Source: Thioclava sp. GXIMD4216 (lineage in GTDB: Bacteria; Pseudomonadota; Alphaproteobacteria; Rhodobacterales; Rhodobacteraceae). Taken from it: a stretch of 64,000 nt of DNA. Position numbers and translations under genes: made by a program. The notes below the pieces were generated by a model. The model saw only the letters and a list, made by a program, of their open reading frames with translations, was not told the DNA's origin and did no database searches. The stretch is from assembly GCF_037949285.1 (NCBI RefSeq), contig NZ_CP149926.1, positions 1,219,501 to 1,283,500 of the forward strand, given 5' to 3'. Positions 24,143 through 32,524 of the stretch are shown here, piece by piece; position 1 is the first letter of the stretch, and each line of letters opens with the position of its first letter.

Positions 24143-24430
24143 TTACGCGATGATGCCCATGATGTCGGATTCTTTCATGATCAGGTACTCAACGCCTTCC
24201 AGCGTGATCTCGGTGCCCGACCATTTGCCGAACAGGACGCGATCGCCTGCTTTGACGGAGGGTGCGATCAGCTCGCCCGAATCCTTACGTGCGCCTTCGC
24301 CCACGGAAACGATTTCGCCTTCTGCCGGCTTCTCTTTTGCGCTGTCGGGGATGATCAGGCCGCCTTTGGTCTTTTCTTCGCTCTCGACGCGCTTGACCAG
24401 AACACGGTCATGAAGCGGTTTGAATGCCAT
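24143..24430 (-). CDS. groS: 10 kDa co-chaperonin GroES
   Basis: The lid of the GroEL chamber. From ATG at 24430 the product is 95 residues: [16 protein letters not shown], the mobile loop region [17 protein letters not shown] and the C-terminal [14 protein letters not shown] longer frame upstream runs through the CIRCE element and is not coding. First gene of groESL. Confidence 0.98.
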   Translation of the reverse strand: MAFKPLHDRVLVKRVESEEKTKGGLIIPDSAKEKPAEGEIVSVGEGARKDSGELIAPSVKAGDRVLFGKWSGTEITLEGVEYLIMKESDIMGIIA

Positions 24431-24462
24431 CTGGGTCACTCCCAAAATCTGTGTTGTTGCTT

Positions 24463-24489
24463 TTAGCACTCGCTGTTGGTGAGTGCTAA
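24463..24489 (-). promoter_or_regulatory. CIRCE operator (HrcA binding site) of groESL
   Basis: TTAGCACTC (24463-24471), nine bases, GAGTGCTAA (24481-24489): all 18 arm bases fit the CIRCE consensus. It lies in the groES leader, 33 bases before the start codon, where the HrcA repressor blocks transcription at normal temperature and can also affect mRNA stability. Confidence 0.95.
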
Positions 24490-24501
24490 CGATGCCGGAG
24501 T

Positions 24502-24527
24502 TAGGCATTGCCCCCCGAACATGTCAA
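24502..24527 (-). promoter_or_regulatory. Putative groESL promoter
   Basis: On the minus strand a consensus TTGACA (complement of 24522-24527) lies upstream of CIRCE; the hexamer after 17 bases, CTAACT, is a poor -10 for sigma-70. The CIRCE element follows at once, as expected for repression. Use of sigma-32 here is not excluded. Confidence 0.5.
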
Positions 24528-24663
24528 CACCCCGTCGCGGAATTTTTTGCGTCAATCTTTAAAACCGTGCGTTGGCTCTTGTCTGGCCGGATGGCCGATC
24601 TTCGGGCTGGTATTGGCCGCGCGCTGCGATACACTGGTGTCGCAACTGGGGAAGAGTTTGAAG

Positions 24664-25671
24664 ATGCTACGTAAAATCCTGCGCTCGGCCATGCTTCTGG
24701 GCAGTCTCTTCGGGCCGGTCGCGGCACATGCGGCCTGTTCTGGCGCAAATCTTTTTGACGCGCTGCCCCGTGAAGTCCGTGCCATGATGCTGGAACGGGC
24801 GCATGCCGTGACGCATGGTCAGGGGCTTGTGTGGCGCGCCACCAAGGGGCGGCAGTCCATTTTGCTGATCGGCACCAATCACGTGCCGGATTCGCGTCAC
24901 ATCGCCTTGCTGCAGGAGGTGCAGGCCGAATTCGGTCGGGTGAAGGCGCTTTATGTCGAGGCGGGGCCTGACGAAGAGGCGGCCTTGCAGAAGGCTATGG
25001 CCGAGCGGACCGATCTGATGTTCATGACAGACAAGACCCTGCCCGATATCCTGCCGGAAGCCGATTGGCAGGCCCTGCGCAAGGCGGGGAAAGACCGCGG
25101 CATTCCGGGGCCACTTCTGGCCAAGATGCAACCGGCATTCGTCATGATCACACTGGCGATGCCACGCTGTATGATCGAGGCATTGCAGGCGGGCCAAGGC
25201 GGGGTGGACAAGCGGCTGATCGCCGAAGCGACCAGACAGCACGTGCCGATTGTGGCGCTTGAGCCTTATGATACGCTGTTTCGGGTCATGGACGGGCTGT
25301 CGCAAGAAGACGCCATTGCCATGTTGCAATCGACTTTGGCGGCCACCGAGGATGGTGATGCCACGATGGCCACGTTGGCCGATCTTTATGCGCGCGGCGA
25401 AGTGCAGCTGATCTGGGAATTCGAACGCCAGCAGGCCTTGGAGCGCGGTGATCCACCGGCAGAGGTCGAGCGGCAACTGGCGCTGACCCATTCGCTTTTG
25501 ATTGCCGGGCGCAATCGGACATGGGTGCCCGAGATCGAAGAGGCGGCTGCGAAAGGCCCGATCATGGTTGCTGCCGGTGCGCTGCATATGGTGGGCGAGG
25601 ACGGGGTGCTGGCACTTCTGGAGCGCGATGGCTGGAAGGTTTCGCCGCAAATGCGGAAGCTGGGCTTCTAG
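24664..25671 (+). CDS. TraB/GumN family protein, exported
   Basis: The 335-residue protein has a signal peptide (MLRKILRSAMLLGSLFGPVA, then AHA). It carries the TraB/GumN hallmarks: an N-terminal GTNHVPDSR and a C-terminal GALHMVGEDGVLALLERDGW, each a GxxH-type motif thought to belong to a metal-dependent hydrolase fold related to Tiki proteases. Function in bacteria is not established. ATG at 24664 was chosen over 24508 because it gives the signal peptide. The gene is divergent from groESL. Confidence 0.85.
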   Translation: MLRKILRSAMLLGSLFGPVAAHAACSGANLFDALPREVRAMMLERAHAVTHGQGLVWRATKGRQSILLIGTNHVPDSRHIALLQEVQAEFGRVKALYVEAGPDEEAALQKAMAERTDLMFMTDKTLPDILPEADWQALRKAGKDRGIPGPLLAKMQPAFVMITLAMPRCMIEALQAGQGGVDKRLIAEATRQHVPIVALEPYDTLFRVMDGLSQEDAIAMLQSTLAATEDGDATMATLADLYARGEVQLIWEFERQQALERGDPPAEVERQLALTHSLLIAGRNRTWVPEIEEAAAKGPIMVAAGALHMVGEDGVLALLERDGWKVSPQMRKLGF

Positions 25672-25772
25672 CGCCGCCTGCCGATAGGTGCCATAAGCCA
25701 TCGCTGCTAGGTGACAAGTGTTAATCCAGCGTCTAAGACATTGCCCAAAGTCATTCAAATCCGAGGAATCCG

Positions 25773-26693
25773 ATGACCACCAAGGTTTTTGGCCATAAAT
25801 CTCCCGACACCGACTCGACCGGCTCGCCCATCATCTGGGCGTGGTATCTCAACGAGATCAAAGGCATCGACGCCAAGCCCTGCCTCTTGGGCGAACCAAA
25901 TACCGAAGCGGCCTTCGTGCTGGAGCATTTCGGTCTGGACAAGCCCGAGATCATTTCGGGCGTTGAGGCTGGCGAGAAGGTTGTCATCGTTGACACCAAT
26001 AACCCCGCCGAGCTGCCCGAGGGCATCAATGCCGCCGATATCACCGCGATCATCGACCACCACAAGCTGGTCGGCGGTCTGGAAACCAAAGGCCCGATCG
26101 ATATCACCATCCGCCCGCTGGCCTGCACCGCGACCATCATGCATGACCTGATCGGCGATGATCTGGCCAAGGCACCTGCGGGGATCAAGGGCGCGATGCT
26201 GGCCTGTATCCTGTCGGATACGCTGGAATTCCGCTCGCCCACCACCACCGATCACGACAAAGCCGTCTGCGAGAAACTGGCCGCGGATCTGGGCATCGAG
26301 ATCAATGATCTGGCGACCAAGATGTTCGAGGCGAAATCCGATGTCTCGGCCTTCTCGGATGCCGAGCTTCTGCGCATGGACTCCAAGGAATACACCGTGG
26401 GTTCGACGGGGCTGCGCGTCTCGGTTCTGGAAACCACCGCGCCGCAGCTTCTGCTGGACCGTAAGGATGCGCTGATGGGGGCGATGCCCGCCGTAGCCAA
26501 GGAAGATGGCGCCGATGAGGTTCTGCTGTTCATCATCGACATTCTGAACGAAGAGGCCACGCTCCTGGTGCCCAATGACACGGTGAAGCAGATCGCCGAA
26601 GCCTCTTTCGACTGCTCGGTTTCGGGCGATACGGTCGTTCTGCCTGGCATCATGTCGCGCAAGAAACAGATCATCCCTAATCTGAAGGCCTGA
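25773..26693 (+). CDS. ppaC: Manganese-dependent (family II) inorganic pyrophosphatase
   Basis: Hydrolyses PPi to two phosphates in the cytoplasm. The 306-residue DHH-family protein shows GHKSPDTDS at residues 7-15, VDTNNPAEL, the DHHK motif near residue 92, the SDT segment and the C-terminal SRKKQ substrate-binding motif, all diagnostic for family II. No regulatory CBS domains are present. It stands alone and ends in a terminator that faces the converging phnM gene. Confidence 0.95.
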   Translation: MTTKVFGHKSPDTDSTGSPIIWAWYLNEIKGIDAKPCLLGEPNTEAAFVLEHFGLDKPEIISGVEAGEKVVIVDTNNPAELPEGINAADITAIIDHHKLVGGLETKGPIDITIRPLACTATIMHDLIGDDLAKAPAGIKGAMLACILSDTLEFRSPTTTDHDKAVCEKLAADLGIEINDLATKMFEAKSDVSAFSDAELLRMDSKEYTVGSTGLRVSVLETTAPQLLLDRKDALMGAMPAVAKEDGADEVLLFIIDILNEEATLLVPNDTVKQIAEASFDCSVSGDTVVLPGIMSRKKQIIPNLKA

Positions 26694-26694
26694 A

Positions 26695-26725
26695 GGGCGG
26701 GGCGGGGGCTTTCCCCGCCCATTTT
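26695..26725. terminator. Terminator between ppaC and phnM
   Basis: GGGCGGGG (26695-26702) and CCCCGCCC (26713-26720) form a GC-rich stem followed by ATTTTA. Only four T, so strength is moderate; it lies between converging genes. Confidence 0.65.
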
Positions 26726-27845
26726 ACCCCAGTCGCTCGGCCAGCTCGCCCGATAGGAACACCGGGCGTCCAGCGGCAAAACAGCCCATGACGCGGCGGC
26801 GCTCGGGGCAGAGGATCACCAGATCCCCGCGTTTGCCTGCCTCAAGGGTGCCGCGATCCGTCAGCCCCATGACCTGCGCGGGCCCTTCTGATACCAGCCA
26901 CCATGCCTGCGCCAGATCGCAGATCCCGCGATCTACCAGCGCAAAGACCGCGCCGATCATTGCCGGATAGTGGTAATCCGAGGCCAGTGCATCCACCAGA
27001 CCTTCCGCCACTAGATCGCCTGCCGAGACCGAGCCGCGATTATGCGACCCCCCTCGCAGCACATTGGGCGCGCCCATGATCACCGCATGTCCCTGTGCGC
27101 GGGCCGCCACGGCCGCCCCGCGTGAGACCGGAAATTCCGCAATCCCCACGCCACGCGCGGCCCAAACGTCCCGCAGCCCCGCGTCATCATCATGCGAGCC
27201 GAAATGCAAATCGGGCAGGGCCTGCATCACCGCGCGCACAAAGCCCTCGACCTCTGCATCACGGGCCTTCAGCGCCTGCATCATCGCGTGATGGGCCTCG
27301 GGCGAACGCCCCGCCTTCAGCGCCGATCCGTTCAGTCGAGGCGGTTTCTTGCCAGATTCCAGCGCCTTATGCGGCAGGTGGTCGTTGAACAGCAGATAAT
27401 CCAGCCCCGTCTCGTTGGCCAGATCCACCACCGCCTTGAGATCATCGATCATATGGGTTTCCAGCCGCAGCTGCATCCGCATATCCAGCCGCAGATCGGC
27501 CGCCTTCAGCGCATGGGCCAGCCGCGTGGCAAATTCGGGGCCGCGCATGCCGCCCTCCCATGACCAGAATTGCGCCAGCCAAGCGGTGGTGATGCCACAG
27601 GCCGCCAGTTCGCCCTCGACAAAGCCCAGATTGGCCCCCAGATCCGAAACCATCCCACGGCGCGGCGCCAAGTGACGTTCAAACGCATCGCCATGCAGAT
27701 CCACGATCCCCGGCAGGATCCAGAAGCCCCGCGCATCCAGCTGGTGACGCCCCATACCCGTGCCGATCACGCCCGAGGCCAGCGTCAGCGTGCCGTCGCT
27801 CAGGGTCTCGTGCAGGATCTGCCCACCTGTGATCTGCCAGCTCAT
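26724..27845 (-). CDS. phnM: Alpha-D-ribose 1-methylphosphonate 5-triphosphate diphosphatase (PhnM), orphan
   Basis: PhnM removes PPi from ribose 1-methylphosphonate 5-triphosphate in the C-P lyase pathway. The 373-residue amidohydrolase has PGIVDLHGDAFERHLAPRRG, LLFNDHLP, FGSHDDD and ASDYHYPAM, the PhnM-specific metal-site versions. ATG at 27845 follows AAGGAG. No other phn gene is in the window, so it is an orphan here: the rest may lie elsewhere, or it may act on another ribosyl triphosphate. It converges on ppaC, whose product would consume the PPi released. Confidence 0.87.
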   Translation of the reverse strand: MSWQITGGQILHETLSDGTLTLASGVIGTGMGRHQLDARGFWILPGIVDLHGDAFERHLAPRRGMVSDLGANLGFVEGELAACGITTAWLAQFWSWEGGMRGPEFATRLAHALKAADLRLDMRMQLRLETHMIDDLKAVVDLANETGLDYLLFNDHLPHKALESGKKPPRLNGSALKAGRSPEAHHAMMQALKARDAEVEGFVRAVMQALPDLHFGSHDDDAGLRDVWAARGVGIAEFPVSRGAAVAARAQGHAVIMGAPNVLRGGSHNRGSVSAGDLVAEGLVDALASDYHYPAMIGAVFALVDRGICDLAQAWWLVSEGPAQVMGLTDRGTLEAGKRGDLVILCPERRRVMGCFAAGRPVFLSGELAERLG

Positions 27846-27887
27846 GGCGTTCTCCTTTTGCTTGGGCGCCGTCTTCATGGGCGTTCC

Positions 27888-28763
27888 CTAACGCGGGCAG
27901 GCGCCTGAGGCCAGCGAAACCATCTGCGCTTTGGCCGCCTGCTGTAAGGCGCGCGACAGAGGCGCCAGCGGCTCTTTGAGATTGCGCAGGAATTGCCAGT
28001 AAAGCGGCACCTCGGCCTGAGTTTCATCCAGCGCCACCAGCCCGCCAGATGCCAGATGGTCCCGCGCCAGCATCTGGGGGTGTAACGCCCAGCCCATCCC
28101 CAACAGCCCCGCGCGCAGGAAGTCATGGGTCGCGCCAATCTGATGGCGCTTCAGCGGGCGGGTCAGGCCATAGTGCTGCCGCGCCCAAGCGGCCTGCAGC
28201 CCGTCTTTGGCGGAAAACACCAGCGCGGGCGCCTCGGCCAGTGCCTGCGCCGTGACGCCTTGCGGGAAATGGCGCGCGATAAAATCAGGCGTCGCACAGG
28301 GGATATAGCGCATCCGGCCCAAAGCCACGATGTCACATCCCGCCACGGCGTGGGCATTGGTGGTGACCGCGCCCATGACCTCGCCGCGTTTCAGCCAGCC
28401 TTCGGATTGGGTCTCATCCTCGATCACCAGATCAAAGAGCGCCTCAAGCCCCGCCATCGCCGGAAGCGCCCAAGTCGCCAGACTGTCAGCATTGATCGCC
28501 ACCCGCAGCCGCGCCTCGCCTTGCGCCCTCAGGCTATGTTCCAGCAGTTGCACCTGTGCCAGATGCTGCGCCAGCCGCAGCCCCTGCGCGGTGCCCGAAC
28601 AGGGCTGGCCGCGCACCACAAGAACCGCGCCCATCCGGTCCTCCAGCGTCTTGATCCGCTGCGACACCGCCGAGGGCGTGACCCGCAGCGCATGGGCGGC
28701 TGCCTCAAAGCTTCCACTCTCGATCACAGCGGCCAGAGCCTGTAGCGCGGGATAGTCCAACAT
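27888..28763 (-). CDS. argP: LysR-type regulator ArgP (LysG)
   Basis: Senses lysine/arginine and activates the exporter LysE/ArgO. The 291-residue protein has the N-terminal winged helix (LDYPALQALAAVIESGSFEA, then HALRVTPSAVSQRIKTLE) and a LysR effector domain. The ArgP subfamily is supported by the divergent lysE gene 84 bases away. It lies just upstream of phnM on the same strand with a 42-base gap, so it might be co-transcribed with it. Confidence 0.88.
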   Translation of the reverse strand: MLDYPALQALAAVIESGSFEAAAHALRVTPSAVSQRIKTLEDRMGAVLVVRGQPCSGTAQGLRLAQHLAQVQLLEHSLRAQGEARLRVAINADSLATWALPAMAGLEALFDLVIEDETQSEGWLKRGEVMGAVTTNAHAVAGCDIVALGRMRYIPCATPDFIARHFPQGVTAQALAEAPALVFSAKDGLQAAWARQHYGLTRPLKRHQIGATHDFLRAGLLGMGWALHPQMLARDHLASGGLVALDETQAEVPLYWQFLRNLKEPLAPLSRALQQAAKAQMVSLASGACPR

Positions 28764-28791
28764 TAGCCTGCCTTAATCTGGGTTAGTCCAT

Positions 28792-28806
28792 TTCAGTATG
28801 ACTGAA
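28792..28806. promoter_or_regulatory. Candidate ArgP operator between argP and lysE
   Basis: TTCAG-TATGA-CTGAA is a perfect 5-base inverted repeat with a T-N11-A core, the LysR-type pattern, in the 84-base divergent gap. Binding is inference. Confidence 0.5.
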
Positions 28807-28847
28807 GTCCGCCCCATGCGATAGGGCGCAAAACGGAAGGAAGGCAG

Positions 28848-29453
28848 ATGGACGCAGCTTTTGCAGGGTTCCGGATCGGGCTTGGTCTGATTGTGGCGAT
28901 TGGCGCGCAGAATGCCTATGTTCTGCGCCAGGGTCTGCGGCGCGAGCATGTCTTTGCGGTGGCGCTGTTCTGTGCGGTCTCGGATGCGGTGCTGATTGCG
29001 CTGGGGGTGTCGGGCTTTGGCGCGCTGACGGGCTCTGTGTCATGGCTCGGGGAGGTGCTGCGCTGGTTGGGGGTGGTGTTTCTGACCTATTACGCTTTGC
29101 GCGCCTTTAGGGCGGCATGGCAGGGCGGGGCGCATCTGGACCCCGCGACCGCGACCTCCGAGCCTTTGCGTAAAGTGCTGGCCGTGATGGTCGTGCTGAC
29201 ATGGGCCAATCCGCATGTCTGGATTGATACGGTGCTGCTGCTGGGGGCGGTTTCGGCGCAGTTTCCGGTGCAGGGGCTGGAATTCGGGCTGGGGGCGGGG
29301 GCGGCCTCTTTCACGTTTTTCTTCGCGCTGGCCTATGGGGCGCGGCTGATTGCGCCGCTTTTTGCCAATCCCCGCGCGTGGCAGGTTCTGGATTTCGGCG
29401 TGGGCTGTCTGCTGCTATCGGTGGCGGGGCGTTTGGCCCTGATGGAAATGTAA
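28848..29453 (+). CDS. lysE: LysE/ArgO family basic amino acid exporter
   Basis: Inner-membrane exporter of lysine and/or arginine. The 201-residue protein has about six hydrophobic segments and the family start GFRIGLGLIVAIGAQNAYVLRQGL, with LTWANPHVWIDTVLLLG in the fourth segment. A GGAAGGAAGG site precedes the ATG. Divergence from argP is the classic arrangement for induced export. Confidence 0.92.
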   Translation: MDAAFAGFRIGLGLIVAIGAQNAYVLRQGLRREHVFAVALFCAVSDAVLIALGVSGFGALTGSVSWLGEVLRWLGVVFLTYYALRAFRAAWQGGAHLDPATATSEPLRKVLAVMVVLTWANPHVWIDTVLLLGAVSAQFPVQGLEFGLGAGAASFTFFFALAYGARLIAPLFANPRAWQVLDFGVGCLLLSVAGRLALMEM

Positions 29454-29504
29454 GCATACATCTGAGTGCTTGCCTTCCGCACGGGGCCTGCCAATGATCC
29501 AGTC

Positions 29505-30455
29505 ATGGAAAAGACGTCTCCCTCCGCCCGCCAGGCCTATGGCCCCGCCTTTGCGCCGGCATCGGGCCATGCGCCCTTGCGTGCCATCCTGTGGATGCTG
29601 GCAATGACGCTGTGCTTTGCACTGGTCAATGTCATCGTGCACCATCTCGGAACCGGCCTGCCTGCGGCACAGGCATCGTTCATCCGCTACGCCTGGGGGA
29701 TCCTGTTCATGGCACCGGTGCTGGTGCGGATCGGGCGGCGTGGCTATGCCCCGAAAATCTGGGCGCTCTTCGGGCTGAGAGGGGCGTTCAATGCGGCGGG
29801 GGTGGTGCTGTGGTTCTATGCGATGGCGCGTATTCCGATCGCGGATGTGACGGCCATCGGCTATCTCAATCCCATTGTGGTCACTTTGGGTGGGGCGCTT
29901 TTGCTGGGCGAGGGGCTGGCATGGCGGCGGATCATGGCGATTGTCGTGGCGCTTCTGGGGGCGCTGATCATCCTGCGTCCGGGCCTGCGCGAGATCACCC
30001 CCGGCCACTGGTCGCAACTGGCGGCGGCGGTGATGTTTGGCGGCTCCTATCTTCTGGCCAAGCGGCTGACGGGGCTGGCGGCGCCCACCGAGATTGTGGG
30101 GATGCTGACGCTGGTGGTCGCGCTTTGTCTGGCGCCGCTGGCGATGGCGCAATGGCAGCCGGTATCAGGAACGCAGGTGGGGCTTCTGGGGCTGGTTGCC
30201 GTGCTGGCGACCTCGGCCCATTATGCGATGACGCGGGCCTTTGCGGCGGCACCTGTCAGTGCGACGCAGCCTGTCGTGTTCCTACAGCTTGTCTGGGCGG
30301 CGCTTGCGGGCTGGTTTGTCTTTGGCGAGGCGATTGATCCCTATGTCCTTTTGGGCGGCGGGATCATCGTGCTTTCGGTCAGCTATATGGCTTGGCGCGA
30401 GGCCCGATTGCGCCGCCGTGTTACCCCCCTGAGCGGGGCCACCAAGCAGATATGA
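29505..30455 (+). CDS. DMT family (EamA) transporter
   Basis: The 316-residue inner-membrane protein has ten predicted hydrophobic segments arranged as two EamA repeats (about 25-155 and 165-300). The family exports metabolites and drugs; substrate is unknown. ATG at 29505 is preferred over a GTG at 29466, which lacks an evident ribosome site. It is downstream of lysE by 51 bases and may share its transcript. Confidence 0.85.
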   Translation: MEKTSPSARQAYGPAFAPASGHAPLRAILWMLAMTLCFALVNVIVHHLGTGLPAAQASFIRYAWGILFMAPVLVRIGRRGYAPKIWALFGLRGAFNAAGVVLWFYAMARIPIADVTAIGYLNPIVVTLGGALLLGEGLAWRRIMAIVVALLGALIILRPGLREITPGHWSQLAAAVMFGGSYLLAKRLTGLAAPTEIVGMLTLVVALCLAPLAMAQWQPVSGTQVGLLGLVAVLATSAHYAMTRAFAAAPVSATQPVVFLQLVWAALAGWFVFGEAIDPYVLLGGGIIVLSVSYMAWREARLRRRVTPLSGATKQI

Positions 30456-30457
30456 CA

Positions 30458-30484
30458 ACGCGCGCCGCAAGGGCGCGCGTTTCG
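30458..30484. terminator. Probable terminator between the DMT gene and choV
   Basis: ACGCGCGCC, loop GCAAG, GGCGCGCGT (30458-30480), then only TTT. The very stable stem between converging genes supports a terminator; the poor T-run lowers confidence. Confidence 0.55.
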
Positions 30485-30521
30485 GGAGCTGTTTTTGGGG
30501 GCCTCTGGCAGGGCTGGCAGG

Positions 30522-31574
30522 TCAGGCAGCCGAGCCCTGCGGGTCGATCAGCTTGCCGATCACACCTTCACGGGTAATCTTGCGGCCATCCTCAAGCGCC
30601 ACCATCGGATGGGTGCGCAAAAGATGCATGACCTCCTTGACCGGCGTATGGGCATTCAGGACCGGCGCTGCGGCAACGTCTGCCGCCCCGTTTGCAGGAG
30701 GCGCGTCGGCGGGATCTTCGGCCAGATCTTCAGCGGTCAGCACGCCCATCGGGTTCATATGCGCGACAAAGTCCTGCACATATTCGTCGATCGGATTGGC
30801 GATGATCTCGCGGGCAGTGCCCACCTGAACGATCCGTCCGCCTTCCATCAGCGCGATGCGGTTGCCCAGCTTGAAGGCCTCGTCCAGATCGTGGCTGACG
30901 AAGATGATCGTGCGCTTCAGCTTGGCCTGCAGCTCTAGCAGTTCGTCTTGCAGCTTGGCGCGGATCAGCGGGTCCAGCGCCGAGAAGGGCTCGTCCATCA
31001 GCAGGATCGGCGCGTCGGTGGCAAAGGCGCGGGCCAGACCCACGCGCTGCTGCATGCCGCCCGACAGCTCGCCCACGCGCACATCGGCCCATTGCGCAAG
31101 GCCTACCAGTTCAAGCTGCTCTTCGACCTTGGCGCGGCGTGCGGCTTTGGACATGCCCCCCAGTTCCAGACCAAGCCCCACATTCTCGCGCACCGAGCGC
31201 CACGGCAACAGGCCGAATTGCTGGAAGACCATCGCGATCTGGTGGCGGCGCACATTCAGCAGCTCTGCCCCTTTGGCATGGCTGACATCGACACGGCCCT
31301 TGGGCGTGTTCACCAGCACCGAGCCACGGCAGACGGGATTGAGCGCGTTGACCGCGCGCAAGAGCGTCGATTTTCCCGAGCCCGAAAGCCCCATCAGCAC
31401 AAGGATTTCGCCCTCGGCCACCTTGAGCGAGCAGTTATGCACGCCCAACACCTGACCGGTGGCCTCCTTGACCTCGGCACGGGTCTTGCCCGCATCCATA
31501 TGGGGCAGGGCCGAAAGGGGCTCGTCACCGAAGACGATGGAGACATTGGCGAATTCGATTGCGGTTTTGGCCAT
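30522..31574 (-). CDS. choV: Choline ABC transporter ATP-binding protein
   Basis: ATPase of a choline/betaine importer. The 350-residue product has Walker A GLSGSGKSTLLRAVN, the Q-loop, signature LSGGMQQRVGLARA, Walker B ILLMDEPFSALDPL and the switch His in FVSHDLDEA. After residue 270 a C-terminal extension resembles the regulatory CBS-type region of ProV-like subunits. It starts two bases after choW ends. The divergent bet genes support choline as substrate. Confidence 0.92.
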   Translation of the reverse strand: MAKTAIEFANVSIVFGDEPLSALPHMDAGKTRAEVKEATGQVLGVHNCSLKVAEGEILVLMGLSGSGKSTLLRAVNALNPVCRGSVLVNTPKGRVDVSHAKGAELLNVRRHQIAMVFQQFGLLPWRSVRENVGLGLELGGMSKAARRAKVEEQLELVGLAQWADVRVGELSGGMQQRVGLARAFATDAPILLMDEPFSALDPLIRAKLQDELLELQAKLKRTIIFVSHDLDEAFKLGNRIALMEGGRIVQVGTAREIIANPIDEYVQDFVAHMNPMGVLTAEDLAEDPADAPPANGAADVAAAPVLNAHTPVKEVMHLLRTHPMVALEDGRKITREGVIGKLIDPQGSAA

Positions 31575-31575
31575 C

Positions 31576-32439
31576 TTAATTCTCCTTGCGCACTTCGAGC
31601 ATCAGGCGCAGCACGGTCGCCAGCGCCACAATGACAAAGCCCGATTCAAAGCCCAGATCGGGTTTCATACGGTTGAGCCCGTTCATCACCGGCGTGCCAA
31701 GGCCCCCTGCGCCCACGAGGGTCGCGATCACCACCATCGACAGCGACAGCATGATGGTCTGGTTCAGGCCAACCATGATCTGCGGGAAGGCAGCGGGCAG
31801 CTCGACCTTCCACAGCTTCTGGAAAGAGGTCGCGCCAAAAGCCTCGGCGGCTTCGGTCAAAGCGGTGGGGGTCGAGGAGATCCCCAGATAGGTCAGCCGG
31901 ATCGAGGCGGGCAATGCGAAGATCACCGTGGCAATCAGGCCCGGAACCATGCCGAGGCCGAAGAAGATCACGGCGGGGATCAGATAGACAAAGGTCGGCA
32001 GCGTCTGCATCAGGTCCAGCACCGGCTCCATACTGGAATAGATCCAGCGTTTGCGCGCGGCCAGAATCCCCAGCGGCACCCCGATCCCCATACAGACGAT
32101 ACAGCTTACAAGAATAAGCGACAGCGTCTCGGTGGTGTCTTCCCAATAATCCTGATTGAGGATGAACAGCATCCCTAGCGCCACAATCAGGCATTTCTTC
32201 CAGCTGCGCTGGAGGCCCCATGTCAGGGCGACAAAAATTAGGATCAATACCAGCGGTGGCGGGGTCTGCAGCAGCCACAATACCGCGTCAATCAGGGTTT
32301 CCATAACCATCGACAGCCAGTCGAAGAAACCGGCGGCATGGGTCTTCAGCCAGTCGACCGTTGCCTCGGCACCATCGCCTATGCGGATCTTTCCGTCGTC
32401 ATCGACAAAATAGGCTATGATCCTGTGGAACCATTCCAT
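31576..32439 (-). CDS. choW: Choline ABC transporter permease
   Basis: The 287-residue permease has six hydrophobic segments and the ProW-type inner-membrane transport fold, including the EAA-like loop EAAEAFGATSFQKLWKVELP that contacts the ATPase. It lies between choX and choV in one transcript. It is preceded by an 85-base gap holding a strong hairpin. Confidence 0.92.
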   Translation of the reverse strand: MEWFHRIIAYFVDDDGKIRIGDGAEATVDWLKTHAAGFFDWLSMVMETLIDAVLWLLQTPPPLVLILIFVALTWGLQRSWKKCLIVALGMLFILNQDYWEDTTETLSLILVSCIVCMGIGVPLGILAARKRWIYSSMEPVLDLMQTLPTFVYLIPAVIFFGLGMVPGLIATVIFALPASIRLTYLGISSTPTALTEAAEAFGATSFQKLWKVELPAAFPQIMVGLNQTIMLSLSMVVIATLVGAGGLGTPVMNGLNRMKPDLGFESGFVIVALATVLRLMLEVRKEN

Positions 32440-32470
32440 AATGCGTTTACTCCGTCATTCCCTGTGTTCC

Positions 32471-32489
32471 CGCTCCGGTATCCGGAGCG
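32471..32489 (-). promoter_or_regulatory. Intercistronic hairpin between choX and choW
   Basis: CGCTCCGG-TAT-CCGGAGCG, a perfect 8-base-pair stem with a three-base loop and no T-run. Such hairpins after binding-protein genes commonly protect the upstream mRNA and set a higher level of the binding protein; this role is inferred. Confidence 0.65.
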
Positions 32490-32524
32490 AGGCGGAGCGG
32501 CAGAGGTTCTACCGCTCTCTGTTA

